Positions 54,342-63,328 of a DNA stretch of 64,000 bases are shown one piece after another. Under the pieces are notes generated by a model that worked only from the letters and a program-made list of their open reading frames with translations, had not been told where the DNA came from and searched no databases. A program made the position numbers and the translations under genes. This DNA is from Vagococcus martis. GTDB taxonomy: Bacteria > Bacillota > Bacilli > Lactobacillales > Vagococcaceae. The stretch is from the NCBI RefSeq assembly GCF_002026305.1, contig NZ_MVAB01000001.1, positions 930,001 through 994,000 on the forward strand. The letters run 5' to 3'. Position 1 is the first letter of the stretch. Each line of letters begins with the position of its first letter.

Positions 54342-56273
54342 CTACTTTGTTAAGCAATCTTTAAATTCCTTCTTACATTTAGATTCTATTAATTGATTTA
54401 ATTTTTTTTGATTTTTAAACAAATCATAAAGCGTAGCAATAATATTTTTAGCCTGTCCCATATCGTCTTCTGATATTAAAACCAAACACACAATTTGTAT
54501 ATCCAACATATTCCATTTGATAGGTTTCGCTAGCGTTAAAAATACTATTTTAGTTTCCTTAACAGTTCGAGGGTCTGCGTGAGGAAATGCTACTCCTATA
54601 TCCATCTCAGTACTTCCGTTTATCTCCCTTTGAAATAATGTTTCTCTAAAACTATTAGTTACCTTATCAGCATTTTCTAATTCATTAGAAAGAAAAGTCA
54701 AAATCTCTTCCTTGTTATCAAAATTCTTTCTTAGATATACATACTGATTATCTGAATAAGTTATCAATAAATCTTTATTTAAATTACTTTCTGACGAAAA
54801 ATTTTGTTCAAATTGATCAATTGTTGAAATTCTTGAAGTAATACTTGATATTTCTTCATTTGAAGGTAACGGTGATACGAAAATAACTGGTACATTACTT
54901 GATACTTCTCTATCCAACGAAACAGTAGATATAATTAAATCTATTTGTTCTAAATCATATGACTTAAGCGCTCTCTCATCAGAAACTTCTAAAATAATCC
55001 TATTTGAAATATTTCTCTCAATTCTATTTAAAATCAACTCAGATGTTACAAAACCAAAGGAACAAACTATCAGTACATGTTTTGTGATTTCTATTTTTTC
55101 ATATGCTAGCTGAAAATGAATAGTTAAAAAACCGATTTCATCCTCAGGTAAACTCACATCAAGTGATTCTTCGAGCCCAACCGTTGCATATTGGACTAAG
55201 CTATACATTGTTGAATACTGCTTTTTTATATTTTGTAACAATGGATTTCTTATATATACGCCAGTTTTTAACCTGTGTATCATAGGAACAATATGAGATA
55301 TTAAAGACTTAATTAATAAATCATCTGTAGATAAATCTACCTTTAGCCAATAGTTCATTTGGCTTATCATTGAAATCACTTGATGTCTAAAATATTCATC
55401 AGCGTTATTGTTAATAGAGAATGGTTGTATACCATGAGAAAATAAACTAGAGCTTAAATAGTACGTATCATCAGTGCTAAAAAATATTCCTAAATCGTTA
55501 TTAATCTTTTCTATTAAAGATAAGCTACTCATATATAATTCCATCGTTTGTATTTCAGAAAACATCATTTTCTTTTTCTCTTCCAAGTGATACCCTAATC
55601 TAACTCTAGAAATAAATACTAAAAGAGATATTTTTAAGGATTCTTTCATGTAATTACTAAGAGTTAGCTTATTAACTGAGATAATATCTTCAATATAGAA
55701 TTCAACTTTTCGTATTAACTGATCATCAAATATAAAATTTAGCTTGTCTATAGACCATATATCATCTTTTTGAAAATTCTTAATATAGTTTATAGCAATA
55801 TTTTGTATCACCGATTCATCCGCTTGTTCTAAATCATAGATATTGACCTGTTTATTTTTAAAATAACTTACGATTTCATCTATATCATTTTTAATTGTCT
55901 GAGCACTGACATAAAATTTTTCAGCATACTGAGAATAAGTATTCTTTTCCTCAGAAAACAACTCATAACCTAGAATAGATAGTTTCCTATTTTCCGTTGT
56001 ATAAGCATTTTCTATCCAACTAACTTTATAGAGTGCTAATTGATTTAATTTCGAAATATCTTCTTCATTTAATTCTAATTTAATACCTTTTCTTGGTTTC
56101 TTTATCAACTTTGCTTCTATATGTAAAGATTTAAAAAGAAAGTCTATATTATCTAAATCACCATATATTGTTTTAGTCGATACAGACAACTGATCCTTAA
56201 AAAAAGATGCAGGTTGAAAATCATTTTGTTTTATTAATAAGTGTAATAACTTCTTCTCCCTTTTTTTTAACAT
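54342..56273 (-). CDS. PRD-containing transcriptional activator with EIIB and EIIA domains
   Basis: A 643-residue regulator of the MtlR/LicR-type class. An N-terminal helix-turn-helix region (about residues 1-90, FKDQLSVSTKTIYGDLDNI) and a second HTH (YSQYAEKFYVSAQTIKNDI) precede two PRD domains (about 170-290 and 300-405; conserved His in LISHIVPMIHR and in FLTIHFQ). Next come an EIIB-like domain (about 410-500, LIVCSFGFVTSELI) and a C-terminal EIIA-like domain (about 510-640, GVAFPHADP). Phosphorylation by the PTS would tune its activity on its own operon. A palindromic cre-like site lies at the ribosome binding site upstream. Confidence 0.88.
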   Translation of the reverse strand: MLKKREKKLLHLLIKQNDFQPASFFKDQLSVSTKTIYGDLDNIDFLFKSLHIEAKLIKKPRKGIKLELNEEDISKLNQLALYKVSWIENAYTTENRKLSILGYELFSEEKNTYSQYAEKFYVSAQTIKNDIDEIVSYFKNKQVNIYDLEQADESVIQNIAINYIKNFQKDDIWSIDKLNFIFDDQLIRKVEFYIEDIISVNKLTLSNYMKESLKISLLVFISRVRLGYHLEEKKKMMFSEIQTMELYMSSLSLIEKINNDLGIFFSTDDTYYLSSSLFSHGIQPFSINNNADEYFRHQVISMISQMNYWLKVDLSTDDLLIKSLISHIVPMIHRLKTGVYIRNPLLQNIKKQYSTMYSLVQYATVGLEESLDVSLPEDEIGFLTIHFQLAYEKIEITKHVLIVCSFGFVTSELILNRIERNISNRIILEVSDERALKSYDLEQIDLIISTVSLDREVSSNVPVIFVSPLPSNEEISSITSRISTIDQFEQNFSSESNLNKDLLITYSDNQYVYLRKNFDNKEEILTFLSNELENADKVTNSFRETLFQREINGSTEMDIGVAFPHADPRTVKETKIVFLTLAKPIKWNMLDIQIVCLVLISEDDMGQAKNIIATLYDLFKNQKKLNQLIESKCKKEFKDCLTK

Positions 56274-56286
56274 TTTACAAACACCT

Positions 56287-56302
56287 CCGGAAGCGCTTCC
56301 TA
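56287..56302. promoter_or_regulatory. cre-like operator upstream of the PTS operon
   Basis: The perfect palindrome GGAAGCGCTTCC (56289-56300) contains the AAGCGCTT centre of CcpA sites, although the outer bases differ from consensus. It overlaps the GGAGGTG ribosome binding site region of the activator gene, suggesting repression by preferred sugars. Confidence 0.55.
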
Positions 56303-56621
56303 TACTTACAATTTACTCTATTAACTACCCGTAGTAAATCAACTATTAGTTCTACATTAATGTGGAACTTATTCAAATATAAACATGTATAAGGTTCTTT
56401 AAATAAATAACTAAATTAATACAATATATTAAATATAACATCATTGACTCAAACAATAATCATTTGGCTTGTTATTTTCCCTTATTTCTATATAATAACT
56501 TCAAGATGTATCTTTTATATACAATCTAAGTCAAACACTATTAAGTTATATGCTGCCTATACCTATACCTAAACCCGAAATCATCCTAACTATCCGTCTC
56601 AAAAAACACTTATAAAATAAC
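56303..56621. other. AT-rich stretch without a gene
   Basis: About 320 bases upstream of the PTS operon. It must hold that operon's promoter, but I see no strong consensus boxes. A short tandem stretch (CCTATACCTATACCTAAACC, near 56553) is the only repeat noticed. No open frame with a ribosome binding site was found. Confidence 0.6.
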
Positions 56622-56656
56622 AAAAAGAAGACTTAAAAAATCTAAGTCTTCTTTTC
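56622..56656 (-). terminator. Terminator of the LURP-one-like gene
   Basis: AAAAGAAGACTTA pairs with TAAGTCTTCTTTT around a short A-rich loop, 17 bases after the stop. Confidence 0.85.
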
Positions 56657-56672
56657 TTAATATCAATTAATA

Positions 56673-57164
56673 TTATTTTAGTGTCTTCACTTTGGCTTCT
56701 ACTTTTTTGACTGAATCTAATGCTAGCATTAATCCGATTGTTTCAGCCTCATTGGATTTTTCAAAAACAGTAATTTCATAAGCATCACCTAAAGCGGTCC
56801 ATCTGTTTCGCACTTTAGACACCTTACGATAACCTGACATCACATCGAAGTCCATTGACCACCAATCGTCATGCACTTCTAAACCATCACTAGTTATCTG
56901 AAAAGACATTTTAGAAATTGAATCTGATTGTGCGACTGTAAATATAATGCGTTCACCAACGACCACATCTAAGCAAGGTAATGTTGACCCAATGTGTCTT
57001 TCCACACGCACAAATTCTTCTCGTCTATCATCATAAACCTTATAACAAGTCAATCCATCGTCTTCAAAACACTCAATGGTATAAATTTTATCCCCGTTTC
57101 TAGTGATAATTTCCTTCTTGTTTTCATTAGTATAATCATCTTTTAACATAAATAGTTGACGCAT
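56673..57164 (-). CDS. LURP-one-related (YxjI-like) protein
   Basis: 163 residues from the ATG at 57164 (GAGGTGCACGTTT upstream); the longer frame to 57242 overlaps the upstream HAD gene and has no site. The sequence MRQLFMLKDDYTNENKKEI, with repeated short beta-strand patterns and Trp-Trp in the middle (DDWWSMDFDVMSG), fits the LURP-one/Tubby-like beta-barrel fold. The role of bacterial members is unknown; a phospholipid-scramblase-like membrane role has been proposed. It is cotranscribed with the nucleotidase gene upstream. Confidence 0.78.
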   Translation of the reverse strand: MRQLFMLKDDYTNENKKEIITRNGDKIYTIECFEDDGLTCYKVYDDRREEFVRVERHIGSTLPCLDVVVGERIIFTVAQSDSISKMSFQITSDGLEVHDDWWSMDFDVMSGYRKVSKVRNRWTALGDAYEITVFEKSNEAETIGLMLALDSVKKVEAKVKTLK

Positions 57165-57234
57165 AAACGTGCACCTCTTTAATAGTTTATTATACCAATC
57201 AAATAATTCCCCGTAACGATTACTTTTCGTCCAA

Positions 57235-57915
57235 CTACACAAATTTCAATACATCTTTTATTAAATCTACTTTATATGTATATTTTCTATCTGATGTCTC
57301 TGATCCATTACTAAACCAAATCGAATCAATCCCTACTCGTTTAGCTCCTTCAATATCTGATGACAGACTATCTCCAATCATAACAACAGTTGACAAGTCT
57401 TTTATCCTAGCGTCATTAAAGATATAATCAAAAAAACGAACATCAGGCTTTTCAAATCCTACTTCTTCAGAAATATATAAAGCATCAAATAAATCACTCA
57501 AACCTGCACTAGCCAAACGCTTTCTTTGTGTTTGACCAACACCATTTGTTCCTGCAAATACTGTATAACCATTTGATTTTAGTTCTCTTAATAAATCAAT
57601 GGCTCCATCCATCACATCATTTCTTTCTTCAAGAAAACTGCGATATTGTTTATCAACCAATACGCCATCAACCACAATGTTATTTGCTAAAAAGAATCGT
57701 TTAAAACGCTCCTTTAAAACAACATCCTTACTGATTTTACCATCTTCTAATTGGTCCCACAAGTCGTGATTAATCTCTTTATATTGATTAAACGTTTTTT
57801 CATTAAAAACTACGCCATAAGTAGCGAATACTTTTTGGAGTGCATAATATTCTGATCGACTAAAATCAAGTAACGTATTATCAATATCAAATATAACATA
57901 CTGATATTTTTTCAT
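57235..57915 (-). CDS. YjjG-type noncanonical pyrimidine nucleotidase (HAD)
   Basis: A 226-residue HAD phosphatase. Motif I is FDIDNTLLDF (about residues 9-18), motif II is VFAGTNG near 118, the Lys is in VGFEKPDVRFFD near 152, and motif IV is MIGDSLSSDIEGAK near 179. The spacing and the helical cap fit the YjjG family, which dephosphorylates modified pyrimidine monophosphates to protect DNA. AAAGGAGGGTATAC precedes the ATG. Confidence 0.88.
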   Translation of the reverse strand: MKKYQYVIFDIDNTLLDFSRSEYYALQKVFATYGVVFNEKTFNQYKEINHDLWDQLEDGKISKDVVLKERFKRFFLANNIVVDGVLVDKQYRSFLEERNDVMDGAIDLLRELKSNGYTVFAGTNGVGQTQRKRLASAGLSDLFDALYISEEVGFEKPDVRFFDYIFNDARIKDLSTVVMIGDSLSSDIEGAKRVGIDSIWFSNGSETSDRKYTYKVDLIKDVLKFV

Positions 57916-57957
57916 GTATACCCTCCTTTTTTCTTACTACTATAATTTATAACATAA

Positions 57958-57994
57958 AAAAAAGCAGCGTGTCCATATACACTCTGCTTTTTGT
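57958..57994 (-). terminator. Terminator of folT
   Basis: AAAAAGCAGAGTGT pairs with ACACGCTGCTTTTT (minus strand) with one mismatch and ends in T8, directly after the folT stop. Confidence 0.9.
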
Positions 57995-58003
57995 ATGATT
58001 TTT

Positions 58004-58528
58004 TTATGAAGCAAATTTAACCAATTGCTTTTGTATAACTTTTACATTAGCTAACCAATAAGTTCCAATAACATGGACAACCAATAAAATCAGAGAACTC
58101 ACAATACGGCTTGGAATGTTTGCCACAATACCTGGACCATACATTAAGTATAACCAAAACGTATTCATTCCTAAGTTTACAACTAGCGTCACCATCACAT
58201 TGACTGTAATAATGCGTTTTAGTGTCATTTCTTTTTTATAGTAGAATAATCCATATAAAAAGGCTGACAAAAAGGCTGACAACGTAAATCCTGGGAAAAA
58301 TCCTGCTGTCACTGGAAATAATGTAATCCCAATAAAGTCAGCTAAGGCATTTCCTATCCCTGCCACAAGTGGCGAGAACATCATACACATCAACACAACC
58401 GCTACAAACGTAAAACTAATACGAACAAACGGTGTTTGAATCGAAATAAATCGTGTTAATACGATTTGCAATCCCATTAATACCCCCATCAATGCGATCG
58501 ACTTTGGTGTAAAATCATTTTTGCTCAT
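58004..58528 (-). CDS. folT: Folate ECF transporter substrate-binding component
   Basis: A 174-residue membrane protein with six hydrophobic segments. TPKSIALMGVLMGLQIVLTR at the start and FVRISFTFVAVVLMCMMFSP are typical of FolT, as is GNALADFIGITLFP. It captures folates for the shared ECF module. AAAAGGAGATGCTAG precedes the ATG. A THF riboswitch lies in its leader and supports the assignment. A separate terminator follows. Confidence 0.9.
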   Translation of the reverse strand: MSKNDFTPKSIALMGVLMGLQIVLTRFISIQTPFVRISFTFVAVVLMCMMFSPLVAGIGNALADFIGITLFPVTAGFFPGFTLSAFLSAFLYGLFYYKKEMTLKRIITVNVMVTLVVNLGMNTFWLYLMYGPGIVANIPSRIVSSLILLVVHVIGTYWLANVKVIQKQLVKFAS

Positions 58529-58564
58529 TCTAGCATCTCCTTTTATTTAGAGTTGCTACATCCA

Positions 58565-58672
58565 TTATGCAGCGAATGCAGAAATAAGGCCGCAAGCACT
58601 CCACTTGTACTTTTCGTCCACTAAGCAACATCCCATCCTAGTGGCACTTGACGCTATATTTCCTACTCTGTT
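58565..58672 (-). promoter_or_regulatory. folT leader: THF (folate) riboswitch
   Basis: On the minus strand GAGTAGGAAATATAGCGTCA, AGTGCCACTAGGATGGGATG, GTTGCTTAGTGGACGAAA and the closing GTGCTTGCGG follow the conserved order of the folT-motif riboswitch. It lies about 40 bases upstream of folT. Tetrahydrofolate binding should lower transporter synthesis. Confidence 0.85.
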
Positions 58673-58733
58673 AATTGTTTTACACATCGTACTATATCAT
58701 AATGAAAAAAAATTACAATAAAGACTATCGTAG

Positions 58734-59111
58734 TCAAATTTTCGCCAAATTCTCTAACTCTTTAAACAGTAACATCGCAGTGCTTTTATTTGTTGCTAGA
58801 GGGATTTCATAGACATCGCTTAGACGAATCAACGCTGTGACGTCCGGTTCATGTGGTTGGGCTGTTAATGGATCTCTTAGAAAAATAATCATATCCATCT
58901 CGCCTTCTGAAACACGTGCTCCTATCTGTTGGTCTCCTCCTAAAGGCCCTGATTTAAATCGGTGAACATTTAAATTCGTTGCTTCTTGAATTCTAAGTCC
59001 TGTAGTACCTGTGGCAAATAATTCATGTCTACTTAATACTTGCTCAAATTTTTTGGTTAGTTCAACCATTTCTTTTTTCTTTTTATCGTGTGCTATCAGT
59101 GCTATTTTCAT
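58734..59111 (-). CDS. mgsA: Methylglyoxal synthase
   Basis: A 125-residue enzyme converting dihydroxyacetone phosphate to methylglyoxal and phosphate. [15 protein letters not shown] is the family N-terminus. ATGTTGLRI (about residues 33-41), [15 protein letters not shown] (about 53-67) and [15 protein letters not shown] (about 77-91, catalytic Asp) are present. AAAGGAGAGAAAAAA precedes the ATG. It stands alone, divergent from the msmK-type gene. Confidence 0.95.
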   Translation of the reverse strand: MKIALIAHDKKKKEMVELTKKFEQVLSRHELFATGTTGLRIQEATNLNVHRFKSGPLGGDQQIGARVSEGEMDMIIFLRDPLTAQPHEPDVTALIRLSDVYEIPLATNKSTAMLLFKELENLAKI

Positions 59112-59161
59112 TTTTTTCTCTCCTTTTCGTCATATTGCCCAAAAATCTAGGCAAATTTACA

Positions 59162-59191
59162 TTGTAAGCGTATTACTCAATTCATTATACT
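59162..59191 (+). promoter_or_regulatory. msmK promoter with cre-like half site
   Basis: TTGTAA (59162-59167), an 18-base spacer, then TATACT (59186-59191). The -35 overlaps TGTAAGCGTATTAC (59163-59176), whose first half matches the CcpA consensus exactly and whose second half does not. Confidence 0.5.
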
Positions 59192-59227
59192 GTATTTAAT
59201 AAAACAAATGAAAGAAGGAAATACACT

Positions 59228-60334
59228 ATGGTAGAAATTGCTTTAAAACACATTTATAAAAAATATGATGGAAACCCTAATTACTCAGTAACTGATTTTA
59301 ATTTACATATTGAAGACCGTGAATTTATTGTATTTGTCGGGCCTTCTGGTTGTGGTAAATCCACTACTTTACGTATGGTAGCTGGTCTTGAAGATATTTC
59401 AGAAGGTGAACTTTGGATTGGTGACAAATTAGTCAATGACGTTGCACCAAAAGACCGTGATATCGCAATGGTTTTCCAAAACTATGCGTTATACCCTCAT
59501 ATGACTGTCTACGATAATATGGCATTTGGTTTAAAACTTCGTAAATATGACAAAGAAGAAATCAGAAAACGTGTAGAAAACGCTGGTGAAATTCTTGGTT
59601 TAACAGATTACTTACAACGAAAACCCGCTGCTTTATCAGGCGGACAACGACAACGTGTGGCATTAGGTCGTGCGATTGTGCGTGATGCGAAAGTATTCTT
59701 GATGGATGAGCCATTATCAAACTTAGATGCAAAACTTCGTGTGGCAATGCGTGCAGAAATCGCAAAACTTCATCGTCGTTTAGAAACAACCACTATTTAT
59801 GTTACCCATGACCAAACTGAAGCGATGACCATGGCGGATCGCATTGTTATCATGAAGGATGGTTTCATCCAACAAATTGGGACACCAAAAGAAGTGTATG
59901 ATACTCCTAATAATGTTTTTGTTGCCGGTTTTATTGGTTCACCTGCTATGAATTTATTTAACGTTGAATTAACAGATAATGGTCATATAACTGATGGTCA
60001 TGATTTAAACGTTAAGTTGCCTGAAGGAAAATTCAAAGTATTACGGGAACAAGGATATGTTAATAAACCATTAATCTTTGGTATCCGTCCAGAAGACATT
60101 CATAGTGAATTATTAGCCAAAGAAGCTTCACCAAATAGCATCATTAATTCTGAAGTTGTGGTATCAGAATTACTCGGTGCTGAAACCATGCTTTATACCA
60201 AAACGGGTGAAACAGAGTTCATATCAAAAGTGGATGCCCGATCAACTTATCGTCCAGGAGAAGTGATTGAATTAGCCTTCAATTTAAACAAAGCTCACTT
60301 CTTTGACCCACAAACAGAACAAGTTATTAGATAA
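59228..60334 (+). CDS. msmK: Multi-sugar ABC transporter ATPase (UgpC/MalK family)
   Basis: A 368-residue ATPase. Walker A is GPSGCGKST (about residues 37-45), the signature is LSGGQRQRVALGRA and Walker B is VFLMDEPLSNLD. The C-terminal regulatory OB/TOBE domain (about 240-368, FGIRPEDIH) is typical of MsmK/MalK. No sugar permease or binding-protein genes are adjacent, so it probably serves several sugar ABC importers encoded elsewhere, as shown for MsmK in streptococci. GAAGGAAATACACT precedes the ATG. Confidence 0.93.
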   Translation: MVEIALKHIYKKYDGNPNYSVTDFNLHIEDREFIVFVGPSGCGKSTTLRMVAGLEDISEGELWIGDKLVNDVAPKDRDIAMVFQNYALYPHMTVYDNMAFGLKLRKYDKEEIRKRVENAGEILGLTDYLQRKPAALSGGQRQRVALGRAIVRDAKVFLMDEPLSNLDAKLRVAMRAEIAKLHRRLETTTIYVTHDQTEAMTMADRIVIMKDGFIQQIGTPKEVYDTPNNVFVAGFIGSPAMNLFNVELTDNGHITDGHDLNVKLPEGKFKVLREQGYVNKPLIFGIRPEDIHSELLAKEASPNSIINSEVVVSELLGAETMLYTKTGETEFISKVDARSTYRPGEVIELAFNLNKAHFFDPQTEQVIR

Positions 60335-60341
60335 TATATAA

Positions 60342-60384
60342 TAAAGACCAAATTTTCATTTGATAGAAAATTTGGTCTTTTATT
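60342..60384. terminator. Bidirectional terminator between msmK and niaX
   Basis: AAAGACCAAATTTTC pairs exactly with GAAAATTTGGTCTTT around an 8-base loop, followed by T-rich sequence. Confidence 0.9.
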
Positions 60385-60949
60385 ATTTATTTTTTGCTGC
60401 TAAGTAAACTGGAAACGAAAATCTTGTCCCTATTTTTTGAGCAATCATATACGCAATAGAAAAATCAATCAAACTATGGACAAATCCACCTACTCCAACC
60501 AACAAAATGACTGATTGGAAGAATCCCATTGTATAACTTGCTTCACCTAACCCATCTGTCATAAAGAAGACTGTGACAATCAGCGTTTCAAATAAAGCAT
60601 GGATTAACCCTAATACCACATTGAAGACAACCATTTTTTTAGGTGAGTAAATGATATTGGGTCTTTTTTGTAAATAAAGTGCACCAAAAAAAGCAAAAAT
60701 CACATGCGATAGTGCCCTCATTCCAATAATAAATGGCGTTGTCATAAAGAAACCAAAAGCCGTTCCTAACGCAACCAGCACTGCAACTAATGGCGAAACG
60801 AACATTGCTAACATAACTGGAACATGACTAGCTAATGTATACGATGCTGGACCAATCACAATTCTCACTGGCATAATCATTGGAATCATAATCCCTAAGG
60901 CAATCAAAAACGCTGCATACGTCATCATTTGTACCGAATTCTTTTTCAT
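60383..60949 (-). CDS. niaX: ECF transporter substrate-binding component, NiaX-like
   Basis: A 188-residue membrane protein with six hydrophobic segments. It contains VRIVIGPASYTLASHVPVML (about residues 28-47) and FIIGMRALSHVIFAFFGAL, which resemble the nicotinate-specific NiaX S components. The ATG at 60949 was chosen for GGAGAG upstream; the longer frame begins in the operator. A promoter with a perfect dyad over its -10 fits repression by a vitamin-responsive factor. The niacin assignment is moderate; another vitamin is possible. Confidence 0.75.
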   Translation of the reverse strand: MKKNSVQMMTYAAFLIALGIMIPMIMPVRIVIGPASYTLASHVPVMLAMFVSPLVAVLVALGTAFGFFMTTPFIIGMRALSHVIFAFFGALYLQKRPNIIYSPKKMVVFNVVLGLIHALFETLIVTVFFMTDGLGEASYTMGFFQSVILLVGVGGFVHSLIDFSIAYMIAQKIGTRFSFPVYLAAKNK

Positions 60950-60961
60950 TTTTTTCTCTCC

Positions 60962-61007
60962 GTTTATCATTTATTTATATGATAAACAATGCACAAATTA
61001 TTGTCAA
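60962..61007 (-). promoter_or_regulatory. niaX promoter with overlapping dyad operator
   Basis: On the minus strand TTGACA (61002-61007), 17 bases, then TATCAT (60979-60984). A perfect 9-bp inverted repeat (GTTTATCAT and ATGATAAAC, 60962-60970 and 60979-60987) overlaps the -10, so binding there would block transcription. NiaR is a plausible but unproven binder. Confidence 0.65.
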
Positions 61008-61028
61008 TGAACAATCATTACCGTAATT

Positions 61029-62473
<1,445 letters not shown>

Positions 62474-62481
<8 letters not shown>

Positions 62482-63250
62482 TTTCTTCTAACCTAAACAA
62501 TCTATGTGCATTTTTTGTTGTTTCTTTTGCCACTGTTTGATAAGGTAAATTTCTTAATTCAGAAATTTTATCAACGACATAATGTGTATACCCAGGTTCA
62601 TTACGTTTTCCACGATATGGCACAGGTGCTAGATATGGGGCGTCTGTTTCAACTAATAATTTATCCATCGGCACAATTTTAGCTGCTTCTTGAACGTCTA
62701 TCGTCTTCTTAAACGTCACAACACCACTAAATGAAATGTGCATCCCTAAATCTAGGAAACGCTTTGCCCACTCACTATCGCCACCAAAACTATGCATGAT
62801 ACCACCAATATCTTGAATGCCTTCTGATTTTAAAATCTTATAAGTATCTTCCATAGCATCTCTTGTATGAATACTAATTGGTAAATTCATCTCTTTAGCA
62901 ATCGCAATTTGACGGCGAAAGACTTTTTCCTGTAAGTCAGGTTCATCATTCATCCAATAATAATCTAATCCAATTTCTCCCAATGTCACAACACGAGGAT
63001 TCGTTAATTTTTCTTGTAAGTCTTTTTCAATTTCTTTTGTGTAACTCCCTGCTTCAGTCGGATGCCACCCAATAATACTATGAATAAAAGGGTATTGTTC
63101 ACTTAACTCTAACGAGCGTTCAATCGTTGGTGTATCAAATCCTACTACTGCCATTTCGCTGACACCAAGCTGTTTTGCTCGCTCAATGACTTCTTTATAA
63201 TCGTCATTAAATTGTTCTGCGTTTAAATGTGTGTGTGTATCAAAAATCAT
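62474..63250 (-). CDS. TatD-family metal-dependent DNase
   Basis: 258 residues from the ATG at 63250 (TAGGAGTGAAAACT upstream); the longer frame begins inside the metG terminator. Metal ligands and family motifs are MIFDTHTHLNAEQF (His-x-His), TLGEIGLDYYW, PISIHTRDA, GGIMHSFGG and LLVETDAPYLAP. The enzyme is a TIM-barrel 3'-5' exonuclease or deoxyribonuclease. It overlaps rnmV and follows metG. Confidence 0.95.
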
Positions 63251-63283
63251 AGTTTTCACTCCTATCACGATGATTTTAACATA

Positions 63284-63323
63284 AAAAGAGATTGAAAAAG
63301 ACCTCTTTTCCAATCTCTTTAAC
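63284..63323 (-). terminator. Terminator after metG
   Basis: AAAGAGATTGGAAAAGA and the matching CAATCTCTTT form a long stem followed by T-rich sequence, so tatD-rnmV-rsmA may need its own promoter or readthrough. Confidence 0.75.
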
Positions 63324-63328
63324 ATTTT

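Noticed and set aside
56545-56580. Short tandem CCTATA repeat
   Set aside because: Only about three partial units in AT-rich DNA; too short to be called a repeat array or CRISPR.
56673-57242. LURP-one-like protein starting at 57242
   Set aside because: The upstream part overlaps the HAD gene end and lacks a site; GAGGTG before the ATG at 57164 marks the start.
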